Below are positions 8,918-15,480 of a stretch of DNA of 64,000 nt, one piece after another (position 1 is the stretch's first letter; every line of letters begins with the position of its first letter). Location: assembly GCF_003443735.1 (NCBI RefSeq), contig NZ_CP031969.1, positions 5,270,001 to 5,334,000 of the forward strand, written 5' to 3'. The stretch is from Streptomyces sp. CC0208 (lineage in GTDB: Bacteria > Actinomycetota > Actinomycetes > Streptomycetales > Streptomycetaceae). A program made the translations under genes and the position numbers. Below the pieces are notes generated by a model. The model saw only the letters and a program-made list of their open reading frames with translations. It was not told where the DNA came from and did not search any database.

Positions 8918-9687
8918 CAGGAGGTACGGCCCTTCGCGTCGAACTGCTTCATGAAATCGAGCACGTTGTCGGCGGTGGGCTTGTACATCTCGTCCACGAT
9001 CCGGCCGTCCGCGAGGAAGACCACCCGGTCCGCGTACGCCGCGGCCACCGGGTCGTGGGTCACCATGACGACCGTCTGCCCCAGCTCCCGTACGGAGTTG
9101 CGCAGGAAGCCCAGCACCTCGGCGCCGGAGCGGGAGTCGAGGTTTCCGGTCGGCTCGTCACCGAAGATGATGTCGGGCTTGGACGCGAGGGCCCGGGCGA
9201 CGGCGACGCGCTGCTGCTGGCCGCCGGAGAGCTGGGCGGGGCGGTGGCTGAGCCGGTCCCGCAGACCGATCATCCGGATGACCGAGTCCAGCCACTCCTT
9301 GTCCGGCTTGCGGCCCGCGATGTCCATCGGGAGCGTGATGTTCTCCAGGGCCGTCAGGGTCGGCAGCAGGTTGAACGCCTGGAAGATGAAGCCGATCTTG
9401 TCCCGACGCAGTTTGGTGAGCTGCTTGTCCTTCAGGGAGCCCAGCTCGGTGTCGCCGATGCGGACCGAACCGGAGGAGAAGGTGTCGAGTCCGGCCACGC
9501 AGTGCATCAGCGTGGACTTGCCGGAGCCGGAGGGGCCCATGATCGCGGTGAACTCGGCCTGCCGGAACTCGACGGTGACCCGGTCCAGGGCGACCACCTG
9601 GGTCTCGCCCTGTCCGTAGATCTTCGACAGATCCGTGGCGCGCGCGGCCACGGTGGTGGTCCGGCCGGCGACTGGAGTGGTGGTCAC
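8917..9687 (-). CDS. MacB/LolD-type ABC transporter ATP-binding protein
   Basis: A 256-aa ATPase subunit. Walker A is GPSGSGKST, the Q-loop is GFIFQAFNLLPTLT, the signature is LSGGQQQRVAVARA, Walker B is IIFGDEPTGNLD and the switch histidine is in VMVTHD. The start is GTG with AGGAG about eight bases upstream. It is the first gene of the two-gene exporter operon. The GNLDSRSG motif after Walker B is typical of the MacB/LolD class. Confidence 0.93.
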   Translation of the reverse strand: MTTTPVAGRTTTVAARATDLSKIYGQGETQVVALDRVTVEFRQAEFTAIMGPSGSGKSTLMHCVAGLDTFSSGSVRIGDTELGSLKDKQLTKLRRDKIGFIFQAFNLLPTLTALENITLPMDIAGRKPDKEWLDSVIRMIGLRDRLSHRPAQLSGGQQQRVAVARALASKPDIIFGDEPTGNLDSRSGAEVLGFLRNSVRELGQTVVMVTHDPVAAAYADRVVFLADGRIVDEMYKPTADNVLDFMKQFDAKGRTS

Positions 9688-10077
9688 GGGATGGAACTCC
9701 TAGCGGGACGACATCGTTGAAGGACGTCTTCCATCGTGGTGGCCGGAGCCCGTCGTGTAGTCAGCCGCAGTTCTGGTTCCGAAGGCAGACTTTGGAGGGA
9801 CCGCGCCGCCCGGTGTCATACCTGGGGATGACGGCGGTCCCTGATCGGGGAATCTGCAGAGAACAGGTGGAGCGTCCTCGTTCGGGCGGTGAAATTCCGT
9901 CATTCCGCATGCGCGGCCGGGGGTCGCACGGAACGCTATTGGCAAGTGCGGATGGCGTGTTCCACGGTCTGATGCACCCTCAGACGTCAATAAAATAAGA
10001 CAACATCGGTCCGCCCGACCACTGTTCGGGGGATGTACCCCGATAGGCTCGGAACCTCGACGCGGAGCCCATGGCCT
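9688..10077. other. Intergenic region upstream of bldA and the ABC exporter
   Basis: A 390-bp gap shared by the divergent exporter operon (leftwards) and the tRNA gene (rightwards). It holds a locally A/T-rich stretch around 9987-10003. No convincing gene is present: the small frames here lack ribosome sites and normal codon bias. Confidence 0.5.
10021..10049 (+). promoter_or_regulatory. Possible bldA promoter
   Basis: A TAGGCT hexamer (10044-10049) lies 28 bp before the mature tRNA 5' end, with ACTGTT about 17 bp upstream. Only the -10 is reasonable, so the placement is tentative. Confidence 0.35.
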
Positions 10078-10161
10078 GCCCGGATGGTGGAATGCAGACA
10101 CGGCGAGCTTAAACCTCGCTGCCCCTTCGCGGGCGTGCCGGTTCAAGTCCGGCTCCGGGCA
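10078..10161 (+). tRNA. bldA: tRNA-Leu (anticodon UAA), bldA
   Basis: An 84-base tRNA gene with a perfect acceptor stem (GCCCGGA with TCCGGGC), discriminator A and no encoded CCA. It has a long class II variable arm and a T-loop containing GGTTCAAGTCC. The anticodon stem GCGAG/CTCGC encloses the loop CTTAAAC, giving anticodon UAA, which reads the rare UUA codon. In Streptomyces this tRNA is bldA, the developmental regulator that limits translation of TTA-containing genes for aerial growth and antibiotic control (established). I noticed no in-frame TTA codon in the genes of this window by eye; nearby TTA strings fall in GGT-TAC, CGT-TAC or CTT-A contexts. Confidence 0.97.
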
Positions 10162-10210
10162 CTTTCCCGCCCACGTGATGACTTCTCACGCGTGGGCCGG
10201 CCTCCCGTCT

Positions 10211-10471
10211 TCAACCCTCGTAGACGGTCAGTACGGCACCGTCGATCTCGATGCGGCGGCCGGCGCGCAGGCCGTCGCGGCGCAGTGTTCTCAGACAGGT
10301 GTGGAACAGCGGCAGCTCGTCCGCGTCCAGGACGGCGGCGGCCAGTTCCAGGAGTTCGGTCACCGACTGGTCGGTCAGTACCTCGGGCAGCTCACCGGAG
10401 AGCAGTACGACCGATTCTCCGGCGGGCCCACGGACCACGGCCGTGGCCGGTCCGCCATGCACCAACAACAC
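10211..10471 (-). CDS. Small hypothetical protein
   Basis: An 86-aa acidic protein, unrecognised. It contains a hydrophobic strand-rich N-terminus and the ending IEIDGAVLTVYEG. The stretch VTELLELAAAVLDADELP looks like an amphipathic helix. An AGGGGGG sequence ends three bases before the GTG at 10471. The real start may therefore be the TTG at 10468 or the GTG at 10462, which have better spacing. It is convergent with bldA. Codon bias supports a real gene; function unknown. Confidence 0.6.
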   Translation of the reverse strand: MLLVHGGPATAVVRGPAGESVVLLSGELPEVLTDQSVTELLELAAAVLDADELPLFHTCLRTLRRDGLRAGRRIEIDGAVLTVYEG

Positions 10472-10739
10472 ATTCCCCCCTGGGAGCCCGGGGTCGTGCG
10501 GCTCTCGCTCCTCGGGCAGGACGAGAGACTAGCGGGGGCTGCCGACGCTTTCGGCCACAGTCGAAATTCTTTTTCCGACTCCACGGAAGAGTGAACATCC
10601 CCGATCGCAGAGCGCCGGGACCCGGGTTCCGGACGGTCACTTCCTTGGCCAGGGGTGTGGGGCGTGGGGGTGCGGGGGTGCGCTCGGGGTGGGGCGAAAG
10701 CGTGACCGAGGCGGCACCGGCCGGGTGCTTGCGTGACTC

Positions 10740-11085
10740 CGGGTGCTGCGGCCCGGTGGGGTGCTTGCGTGGCCCTCGGGTGTGCCGGCCTGCGCGGTCG
10801 TTCGCGTGGGGGTGGCCCGGGGCGGTTGCGTGTGTGGCTCCAGGTGCTGTGCGGCCTGGACGGGCGCCTACGTGGCCCCGGGTGCTGCGGCCTGGACCGG
10901 CGCTTGCGTGACCCTCTGGGTGTGCCTGCCCGCGCGGTCGTTCGCGTGAGGGTGGCCCGGGGTGGTTGCGTGTGTGGCCCCGGGGGCTGCGGCCCGGATG
11001 GGCGCCTGCCTGCCTCCACGTGCTGCGGCCCGGTCGGGTGCCTGCGTGATCCGCAGGTGTGCCCGCACGCGCGGTCGCTCGTGTG
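10740..11085. repeat. Imperfect ~140-bp tandem repeat
   Basis: Related blocks recur with a period of about 140 bp. The shared GCGCGGTCG element occurs at 10792, 10932 and 11069. Each block also contains GTGCTGCGGCC(C/T)GG-type sub-repeats of about 35 bp and a shared GGTGGCCCGGGG(C/T)GGTTGCG segment. The tract lies in the 679-bp gap between the small gene ending at 10471 and the XRE gene, and no credible gene is seen in it. Confidence 0.75.
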
Positions 11086-11150
11086 GTGCTGGAGTCGGTG
11101 GGCGACGGGTGCTTCGGGGTGTGGGGCCGGTGCTCGTGCGTGGGGCGGGG

Positions 11151-11588
11151 TTACTTCTTCGGGGTGCGGTCCAGCAGGGACTCCACGAGGGCGGCCACGT
11201 GGCGGCGGTCGTCGGCCGAGAGTTTCTGGAGGCTGGCGATCAGGAGGTCCACCTCGGGATCGGCCGGGCGGGCGGCGGTGCCCTCGGCGTCCTGGGCGGC
11301 CGGTGTGCCGTACACGTGGATGCCGCAGGCCTCAGCGGCGGCGCGGCGGACGGTGTCCAACGGGAGTTCCAGCCCCTTGGACAGTCCCTCCAGGGTCGTC
11401 GCCTGGGGCATGCGGACGACGCGGTCGGTGGTCGCCAGGTGGTGGACGGTGGAGCGCGGGACGCCACCGCGGCGCGCCACGTCCCCGTAGGACCAGCCCT
11501 TGCGGTCCAGGCGCTCACGGATCAACTGCTGGAGTGCGTTGGCCACGGGTGGGTCACTTCCTGCTCGCCGCTCGGCGGAACCGTCCAT
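11151..11588 (-). CDS. XRE-family helix-turn-helix regulator
   Basis: A 145-aa DNA-binding protein. The helix-turn-helix (about residues 15-70) includes GWSYGDVARRGGVPRSTVHH, typical of Cro/CI-type domains. The C-terminal half (about 80-145) is acidic and helical (LQKLSADDRRHVAALVESLL). The ATG at 11588 is preceded by a TAGAAT -10-like hexamer about 12 bases upstream and no clear ribosome site. A GTG at 11546 is an alternative start. It is divergent from the peptide operon, and twin inverted repeats lie between them. It probably controls the cassette (inference). Confidence 0.8.
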   Translation of the reverse strand: MDGSAERRAGSDPPVANALQQLIRERLDRKGWSYGDVARRGGVPRSTVHHLATTDRVVRMPQATTLEGLSKGLELPLDTVRRAAAEACGIHVYGTPAAQDAEGTAARPADPEVDLLIASLQKLSADDRRHVAALVESLLDRTPKK

Positions 11589-11675
11589 GTCGGGGCCGAT
11601 TCTACGGGCGCCCCCACCCGCCGCCGAAAGGGTGATTCCCCGAACGGGTTGCGCAGTGGCCCCGCGAGGCCCTAG

Positions 11676-11694
11676 TGTCCAATCTCGTTGGACA
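11676..11694. promoter_or_regulatory. Inverted-repeat operator 1
   Basis: TGTCCAA-TCTCG-TTGGACA is a perfect 7-bp inverted repeat with a 5-bp spacer. It lies between the divergent XRE regulator and the peptide genes, 85 bp upstream of the first peptide start. Confidence 0.6.
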
Positions 11695-11697
11695 GCA

Positions 11698-11716
11698 CGT
11701 CCGACCAGGTTGGACA
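11698..11716. promoter_or_regulatory. Inverted-repeat operator 2
   Basis: CGTCCGACCAGGTTGGACA is a diverged copy of operator 1. The centres are 22 bp apart (two helical turns), which would suit cooperative binding of two regulator dimers on one face. A related GGTCCGACC core follows near 11740. Confidence 0.5.
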
Positions 11717-11778
11717 GAGTGTGGGGGGAACCTGACTCGGTCCGACCGGAAATGCCCATCCCTGAGGGGGAATTGATC

Positions 11779-11994
11779 ATGATGGACGCTCACGAGCTCG
11801 AGGCTGAGTCCGCGGAACTGCTGCCGGGCCGCGAGGCTCTCGGTCGTCTGAAGTTCAGCTTCAACAAGACGACCAACGTCACCAAGCACATCGCCAACGT
11901 CGAGGCGCACAACTCCTCCGTGGCCGTCAACGACCACTCCTTCGCCTCGGCCGCCGCCTCGCAGGCCGGCCAGACCATCACGGTCACCCAGTAA
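11779..11994 (+). CDS. Small peptide 1, candidate precursor
   Basis: A 71-aa polar peptide, not recognised. The start is ATGATG at 11779/11782 with GAGGGGGAA upstream. Residues 1-40 (ELEAESAELLPGREALGRL, then FSFNKTTNVTKHIAN) are almost identical to peptide 2. The C-terminal 30 residues differ and are rich in Ser, Ala, Asn and Gln, ending AGQTITVTQ. There is no signal peptide, Cys or membrane helix. A conserved front with a variable tail is the usual layout of a leader-core precursor, and a metalloprotease gene follows. The RiPP-like interpretation is inference; no modification enzyme is visible nearby. Confidence 0.75.
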   Translation: MMDAHELEAESAELLPGREALGRLKFSFNKTTNVTKHIANVEAHNSSVAVNDHSFASAAASQAGQTITVTQ

Positions 11995-12046
11995 CACCCG
12001 CGCACCACCTCGAACCCGATCCGCATCACCTGAAAGGACGTCCGTC

Positions 12047-12265
12047 ATGAGCATGGACATGCACGAGCTGGAGACCGAGTCCGCCGAGCTGCTGCCGGGC
12101 CGCGAGGCTCTCGGTCGTCTGAAGTTCAGCTTCAACAAGACGACCAACGTCACCAAGCACATCGCCAACATCCAGGCGGACAACCAGTCCGCGGCGCTCA
12201 ACGACCACTCCTCGTACTCGGTCGCCGAGTCGCAGGCGTCGCAGTCGATCGTCGTCAAGCAGTAG
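12047..12265 (+). CDS. Small peptide 2, candidate precursor
   Basis: A 72-aa paralogue of peptide 1, starting 52 bp after it, with AAAGGA upstream of the ATG (an in-frame ATG two codons later is also possible). It shares an 81-base stretch identical at every position with peptide 1. The tail differs (IQADNQSAALNDHSSYS, ending SQSIVVKQ). A long hairpin separates it from the metalloprotease gene. It is presumably co-transcribed with peptide 1. Confidence 0.75.
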   Translation: MSMDMHELETESAELLPGREALGRLKFSFNKTTNVTKHIANIQADNQSAALNDHSSYSVAESQASQSIVVKQ

Positions 12266-12280
12266 CACCGGCGTGAGAAC

Positions 12281-12331
12281 GGCCGTCGGGGTGGGCCGCC
12301 CGTACCAGCGGTGCGGTCCACCCCGACGGCC
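12281..12331 (+). terminator. Hairpin between peptide and protease genes (attenuator-like)
   Basis: A perfect 14-bp stem (12281-12294 with 12318-12331) encloses a 23-base loop with a further GCCGC/GCGGT pairing. It lies after peptide 2 and 43 bp before the metalloprotease start. Partial termination here would make peptide transcripts outnumber protease transcripts, as in many peptide-precursor operons. Confidence 0.7.
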
Positions 12332-12373
12332 ATGCAAGGGGGGAAACGGGGAGGACGTGGGGGGAGACCACAT

Positions 12374-14302
12374 ATGACAGTGCTCGGAGACGGGCCCCCG
12401 ACGCTGTACGACTCCGGGCCGGTTCCGGGGCCGGGCGGCTGGCCGGTGACGTACGAGCAGGTGGCGACGGGCAGCCTGCCGGTCGTCGAACTCCGGCTCG
12501 TGCCTCGGCTGAGCGCGGGACTGCGACTGCACGGCGAGTACCAGGGGTCGGGTTTCACCGAGCCCAAGTACATCGCCCGTCGGGGGGACGGGCAGGTCGT
12601 CCAGCTGTCGCGGTTGCTCTACCTCGTGGCGTCGTCCGTCGACGGCGTCCGGGACACCGAGTCGATCGCCCACCGGGTGAGCGCGAGATTCGGTCGCGAG
12701 GTCAGCGGCGAGAACATCCGCTTCCTCGTGGAGAAGAAACTCGAACCGCTCGGCGTGACGGTCCCTGAGGGCCAGGAGAGCGACGAGGTCGACGCCCCGC
12801 GCTCCGACCTGCTGCTCGCCCTCAAGGGCCACCGGGTCGTTTTCGACGAGCGGCGCACGGCACGGATCGCGGGGCTGTTCGCGTGGCTGCACCGGCCGGT
12901 CGTGGTCGCGGCCGTGCTCCTCACAGCCGTCGCCATGGATGTGTGGCTGTTCGGTTTCTTCGGGGCGATCGAGCCGGTCCTGGAGGTCCTGGACCAGCCG
13001 GTGCTGATCCTGATCGTGTTCGCGCTGACCGTGGCCTCGCTCGTCTTCCACGAGTTCGGCCACGCCTCCGCGTGCAGATACGGCGGTGCCCGGCCCGGCT
13101 GCATCGGCTGCGGGATCTTCCTCATCTGGCCGTCGATGTACACCGACGTGACGGACGTGTACCGGATCGGACGCGGCGGCCGGATCAGGACCGACCTGGG
13201 CGGGGTCTACTTCAACGTCGTCTTCATGCTCGGCATGGCCGGGCTGTACTTCGCGACGGGGGAGCAGTTCTTCCTCGCGGCGGTGTATCTCGGGCACTTC
13301 GAGATCCTCGAACAGCTGATGCCGGCGGTACGGCTCGACGGCTACTACATCCTGGGCGACCTCGCCGGCGTCCCGGACCTCTACGGCAAGATCAAGCCGA
13401 TCCTGCTCAGTCTGGTCCCGGGGCGGAAGGGACGGGCCGCACGCAAGGAGGTCGCCGGGCTGAAGAAGTCGGCGCGGACCATCGTGGCCGCGTGGGTGCT
13501 CACCATGGTGCCGCTGATCATCGGCGAGATGGGCTACGGGCTGTGGAACCTGCCCCGGATCATCGCCACGATGACCCGGTCCATGGTCGAGCAGTTCTCC
13601 GGCACCGGGGCGGCCTTCGCGGCCGGCCAGGTCGTCGAGGGGCTCGTCGGGGTCCTCGGCTGTCTGATGCTGCTGATCCCGATGGGCGGTGTCGTCTATC
13701 TCTCCGTGAAGATCGGGGGGCGGATCCTGCGGGCCGCGAAACGGTCCACGGCGGACCGGCCCCGGTTGCGGGTGGCGCTGTGCGCGGTGGTGCTCGCCGG
13801 GCTGGCAGGTCTCAGCTATGCGTGGACGTCCGGGCTGACACCCCAGCCGCTCCCGAAGAAACCCCCGATCGCACCGATCCTCCAGCCCGGGGTGTCGACG
13901 GAGGAACCGCAGCCCCGGCAGGCCACGACGCCGGACGGGGACGCCTCGACCTCGGACAAGGGCACCGCGGAGGACCCGGCGGGCCCGGGCCCGGGCGCGG
14001 TCCCGTCCTCGGCGGCGGGCCGCTCTCCGGGCTCGGACGCGCCCACCCCCGGGACGTCCACCGGCACCTCGGCGTCCGCCTCACCGGCGTCGTCCGCGGC
14101 AGCACCGGGCTCGGCGAGCGGAGGCACCTCCCGCGGGCCGGCGTCCCCGACGCCGGGCACGTCGACGGCCCCGGAACCGTCCTCACCGGGCACGGGCCCG
14201 ACCGTCCCCGTCTCGTCCCCGACCCCGTCGGAAAGCATCCCGCCCTCACCCACGGACACTCCGCCCCCGCCACCGGCCAGCGGTTCGCCGGGGGCGTCCT
14301 GA
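12374..14302 (+). CDS. Membrane zinc metalloprotease (M50/YydH-like) with PqqD-like N-terminus
   Basis: A 642-aa polytopic protein. Residues about 60-130 (reading QLSRLLYLVASSVDGVRDTE) resemble a PqqD/RRE-type winged-helix peptide-recognition domain. A membrane core of several helices (about 155-475) carries the zinc motif HEFGH (226-230) and the distal ligand segment LDGYYILGDLAGVPDLY (Asp322), as in COG1994 peptide zinc metalloproteases such as YydH. After the last helix (about 477-495) comes a 140-residue Pro/Ser/Thr-rich tail, probably outside the cell. The start ATG has GGGGAG upstream. Its position after the two peptides suggests it processes or exports them (inference). The PqqD-like call is by eye only. 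Confidence 0.82.
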   Translation: MTVLGDGPPTLYDSGPVPGPGGWPVTYEQVATGSLPVVELRLVPRLSAGLRLHGEYQGSGFTEPKYIARRGDGQVVQLSRLLYLVASSVDGVRDTESIAHRVSARFGREVSGENIRFLVEKKLEPLGVTVPEGQESDEVDAPRSDLLLALKGHRVVFDERRTARIAGLFAWLHRPVVVAAVLLTAVAMDVWLFGFFGAIEPVLEVLDQPVLILIVFALTVASLVFHEFGHASACRYGGARPGCIGCGIFLIWPSMYTDVTDVYRIGRGGRIRTDLGGVYFNVVFMLGMAGLYFATGEQFFLAAVYLGHFEILEQLMPAVRLDGYYILGDLAGVPDLYGKIKPILLSLVPGRKGRAARKEVAGLKKSARTIVAAWVLTMVPLIIGEMGYGLWNLPRIIATMTRSMVEQFSGTGAAFAAGQVVEGLVGVLGCLMLLIPMGGVVYLSVKIGGRILRAAKRSTADRPRLRVALCAVVLAGLAGLSYAWTSGLTPQPLPKKPPIAPILQPGVSTEEPQPRQATTPDGDASTSDKGTAEDPAGPGPGAVPSSAAGRSPGSDAPTPGTSTGTSASASPASSAAAPGSASGGTSRGPASPTPGTSTAPEPSSPGTGPTVPVSSPTPSESIPPSPTDTPPPPPASGSPGAS

Positions 14303-14639
14303 CGGGAGGGCCGGTCGGTCCATCCCGGTCGGCGGGTGGCGCCGGGTGGCGCTGAGGGGACTGCCTTCGGGCGGTCGGGCGGTCCGGCAGTCCGGTCTCC
14401 GCCGGGGCCGTCGGCTCGCGGCCGCCCTCGCGGGGCGTGCCCTGCGGGTTCGTGATCGCAGCCGGTGGTTCGTGGTCGATGCCGGGGGCGCGGTCCGGGG
14501 TGACAGGCCGTCCCCGTCCTGGCCGGTCCGGGCCGTGGCACCGGAGCTCGCCCCGCCCTGCGCCGAGACGCTCGCGAGCCCCGCGTCTCCCACCCCCGTC
14601 CCCCACATCCGTATTCATCCATCCACCCAAGGAGATCCC
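14303..14639. other. Intergenic region without recognised gene
   Basis: 337 bp of GC-rich DNA between the metalloprotease and the secreted-protein gene. Apart from the AAGGAG ribosome site at 14629-14634 I see no supported feature. Long open frames here are due to GC bias. Confidence 0.4.
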
Positions 14640-15314
14640 TTGAGCAGCCACCGAAAACCCCGTACCTCCAGCCCGTTGACCCGCCGTGCCGTTCGCGTGG
14701 GGCTGTTCGCCGCCGGTGTCGCCGGTGTGGCGACCGCCGTGCCGGCCCAGGCCGCCACCGGCGGGCCCGCCAAGGTCGCCGTCGCGTCGGACCATGTCTT
14801 CAGCCACGCCGACCGCCACGACCACACGGAGGAGAAGGACTCGTTCACCATCCGCCAGTTCGGCACGGTGAGCGCCGCCTCCGTGCGCAACCAGGCCAAC
14901 GCGGTCTCGTCGGCCTGCACCGCCGACGACGACTGCCGTTCCGTCGCGCTGTCGTTCCAGATCGTCACCGTCGCGGGCGAGCACACCCGCCTGAACGCCG
15001 TGAACCTCAGCGACGCCGTCAACAAGAGCTGCACCGGCTGCCAGACCCTGGCCGGGGCCTATCAGTTCGTGGTCTCCACCCCCGCCCCGCTCACCCTCGA
15101 CTCCGCCCACCGCCGCCAACTCGCCGACGTCCACCGCCGGCTGGACGCCCTGACCCGCTCCGACATCCCCGCGACCGATCTGCGCACCCGGGCCGACGCC
15201 CTCGCCGCCGAGGTCAACTCCGTCCTTCGGGACGCCGTGGCCGACGCCCCGAAGGGCGACGCGCAGGACGACGTCACCATGCACCGCCACCTGGACGGCT
15301 GGCCCAGCCGCTGA
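14640..15314 (+). CDS. Secreted hypothetical protein of the peptide cassette
   Basis: A 224-aa exported protein. The TTG start is supported by AAGGAG five bases upstream. A Tat/Sec-like signal (TRRAVRVGLFAAGVAG, cleavage near VPAQAA) is followed by a His/Asp-rich segment. A domain with four cysteines (ACTADDDC and SCTGC) has alternating hydrophobic strands, and a helical C-terminus follows. The family is not recognised. Same strand and 337 bp after the membrane protease; it may be a substrate or partner of the cassette (inference). Confidence 0.75.
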   Translation: MSSHRKPRTSSPLTRRAVRVGLFAAGVAGVATAVPAQAATGGPAKVAVASDHVFSHADRHDHTEEKDSFTIRQFGTVSAASVRNQANAVSSACTADDDCRSVALSFQIVTVAGEHTRLNAVNLSDAVNKSCTGCQTLAGAYQFVVSTPAPLTLDSAHRRQLADVHRRLDALTRSDIPATDLRTRADALAAEVNSVLRDAVADAPKGDAQDDVTMHRHLDGWPSR

Positions 15315-15373
15315 CCCGAACGGCCGTCCGGCCCGCGGCAGCCACCCGCGGGTCGGACGACCGCGCAGAACCG

Positions 15374-15403
15374 TTGACAGCGGCAGACCTCGCGGCGCAA
15401 ACT
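15374..15403 (+). promoter_or_regulatory. Candidate pobA promoter
   Basis: A consensus TTGACA (15374-15379), an 18-bp spacer and CAAACT (15398-15403). Transcription would start near 15410, just before the inverted repeat at 15415. Confidence 0.45.
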
Positions 15404-15414
15404 CGGCGCACTAA

Positions 15415-15432
15415 AGTGAATAAAACTTCACT
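15415..15432. promoter_or_regulatory. Inverted-repeat operator upstream of pobA
   Basis: AGTGAA-TAAAAC-TTCACT is a perfect 6-bp inverted repeat in a conspicuously A/T-rich patch. It lies immediately downstream of the predicted start site and 48 bp before pobA. It could bind an IclR/PobR- or GntR-type regulator; none is encoded next to it. Confidence 0.55.
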
Positions 15433-15480
15433 ATGCGAACAAGCGCCATAACGCCATAAGGTCTCCGAAGGGAACGCCCG

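Noticed and set aside
9717..9998. A 93-residue open frame between the ABC exporter and bldA
   Set aside because: Composition and lack of ribosome site do not look coding, and it crosses the promoter region of the exporter.
10033..11675. Several long open frames (up to 300 residues) across bldA and the repeat tract
   Set aside because: They run through a tRNA gene and a tandem repeat, and their translations are Arg/Gly/Pro-rich low-complexity sequence.
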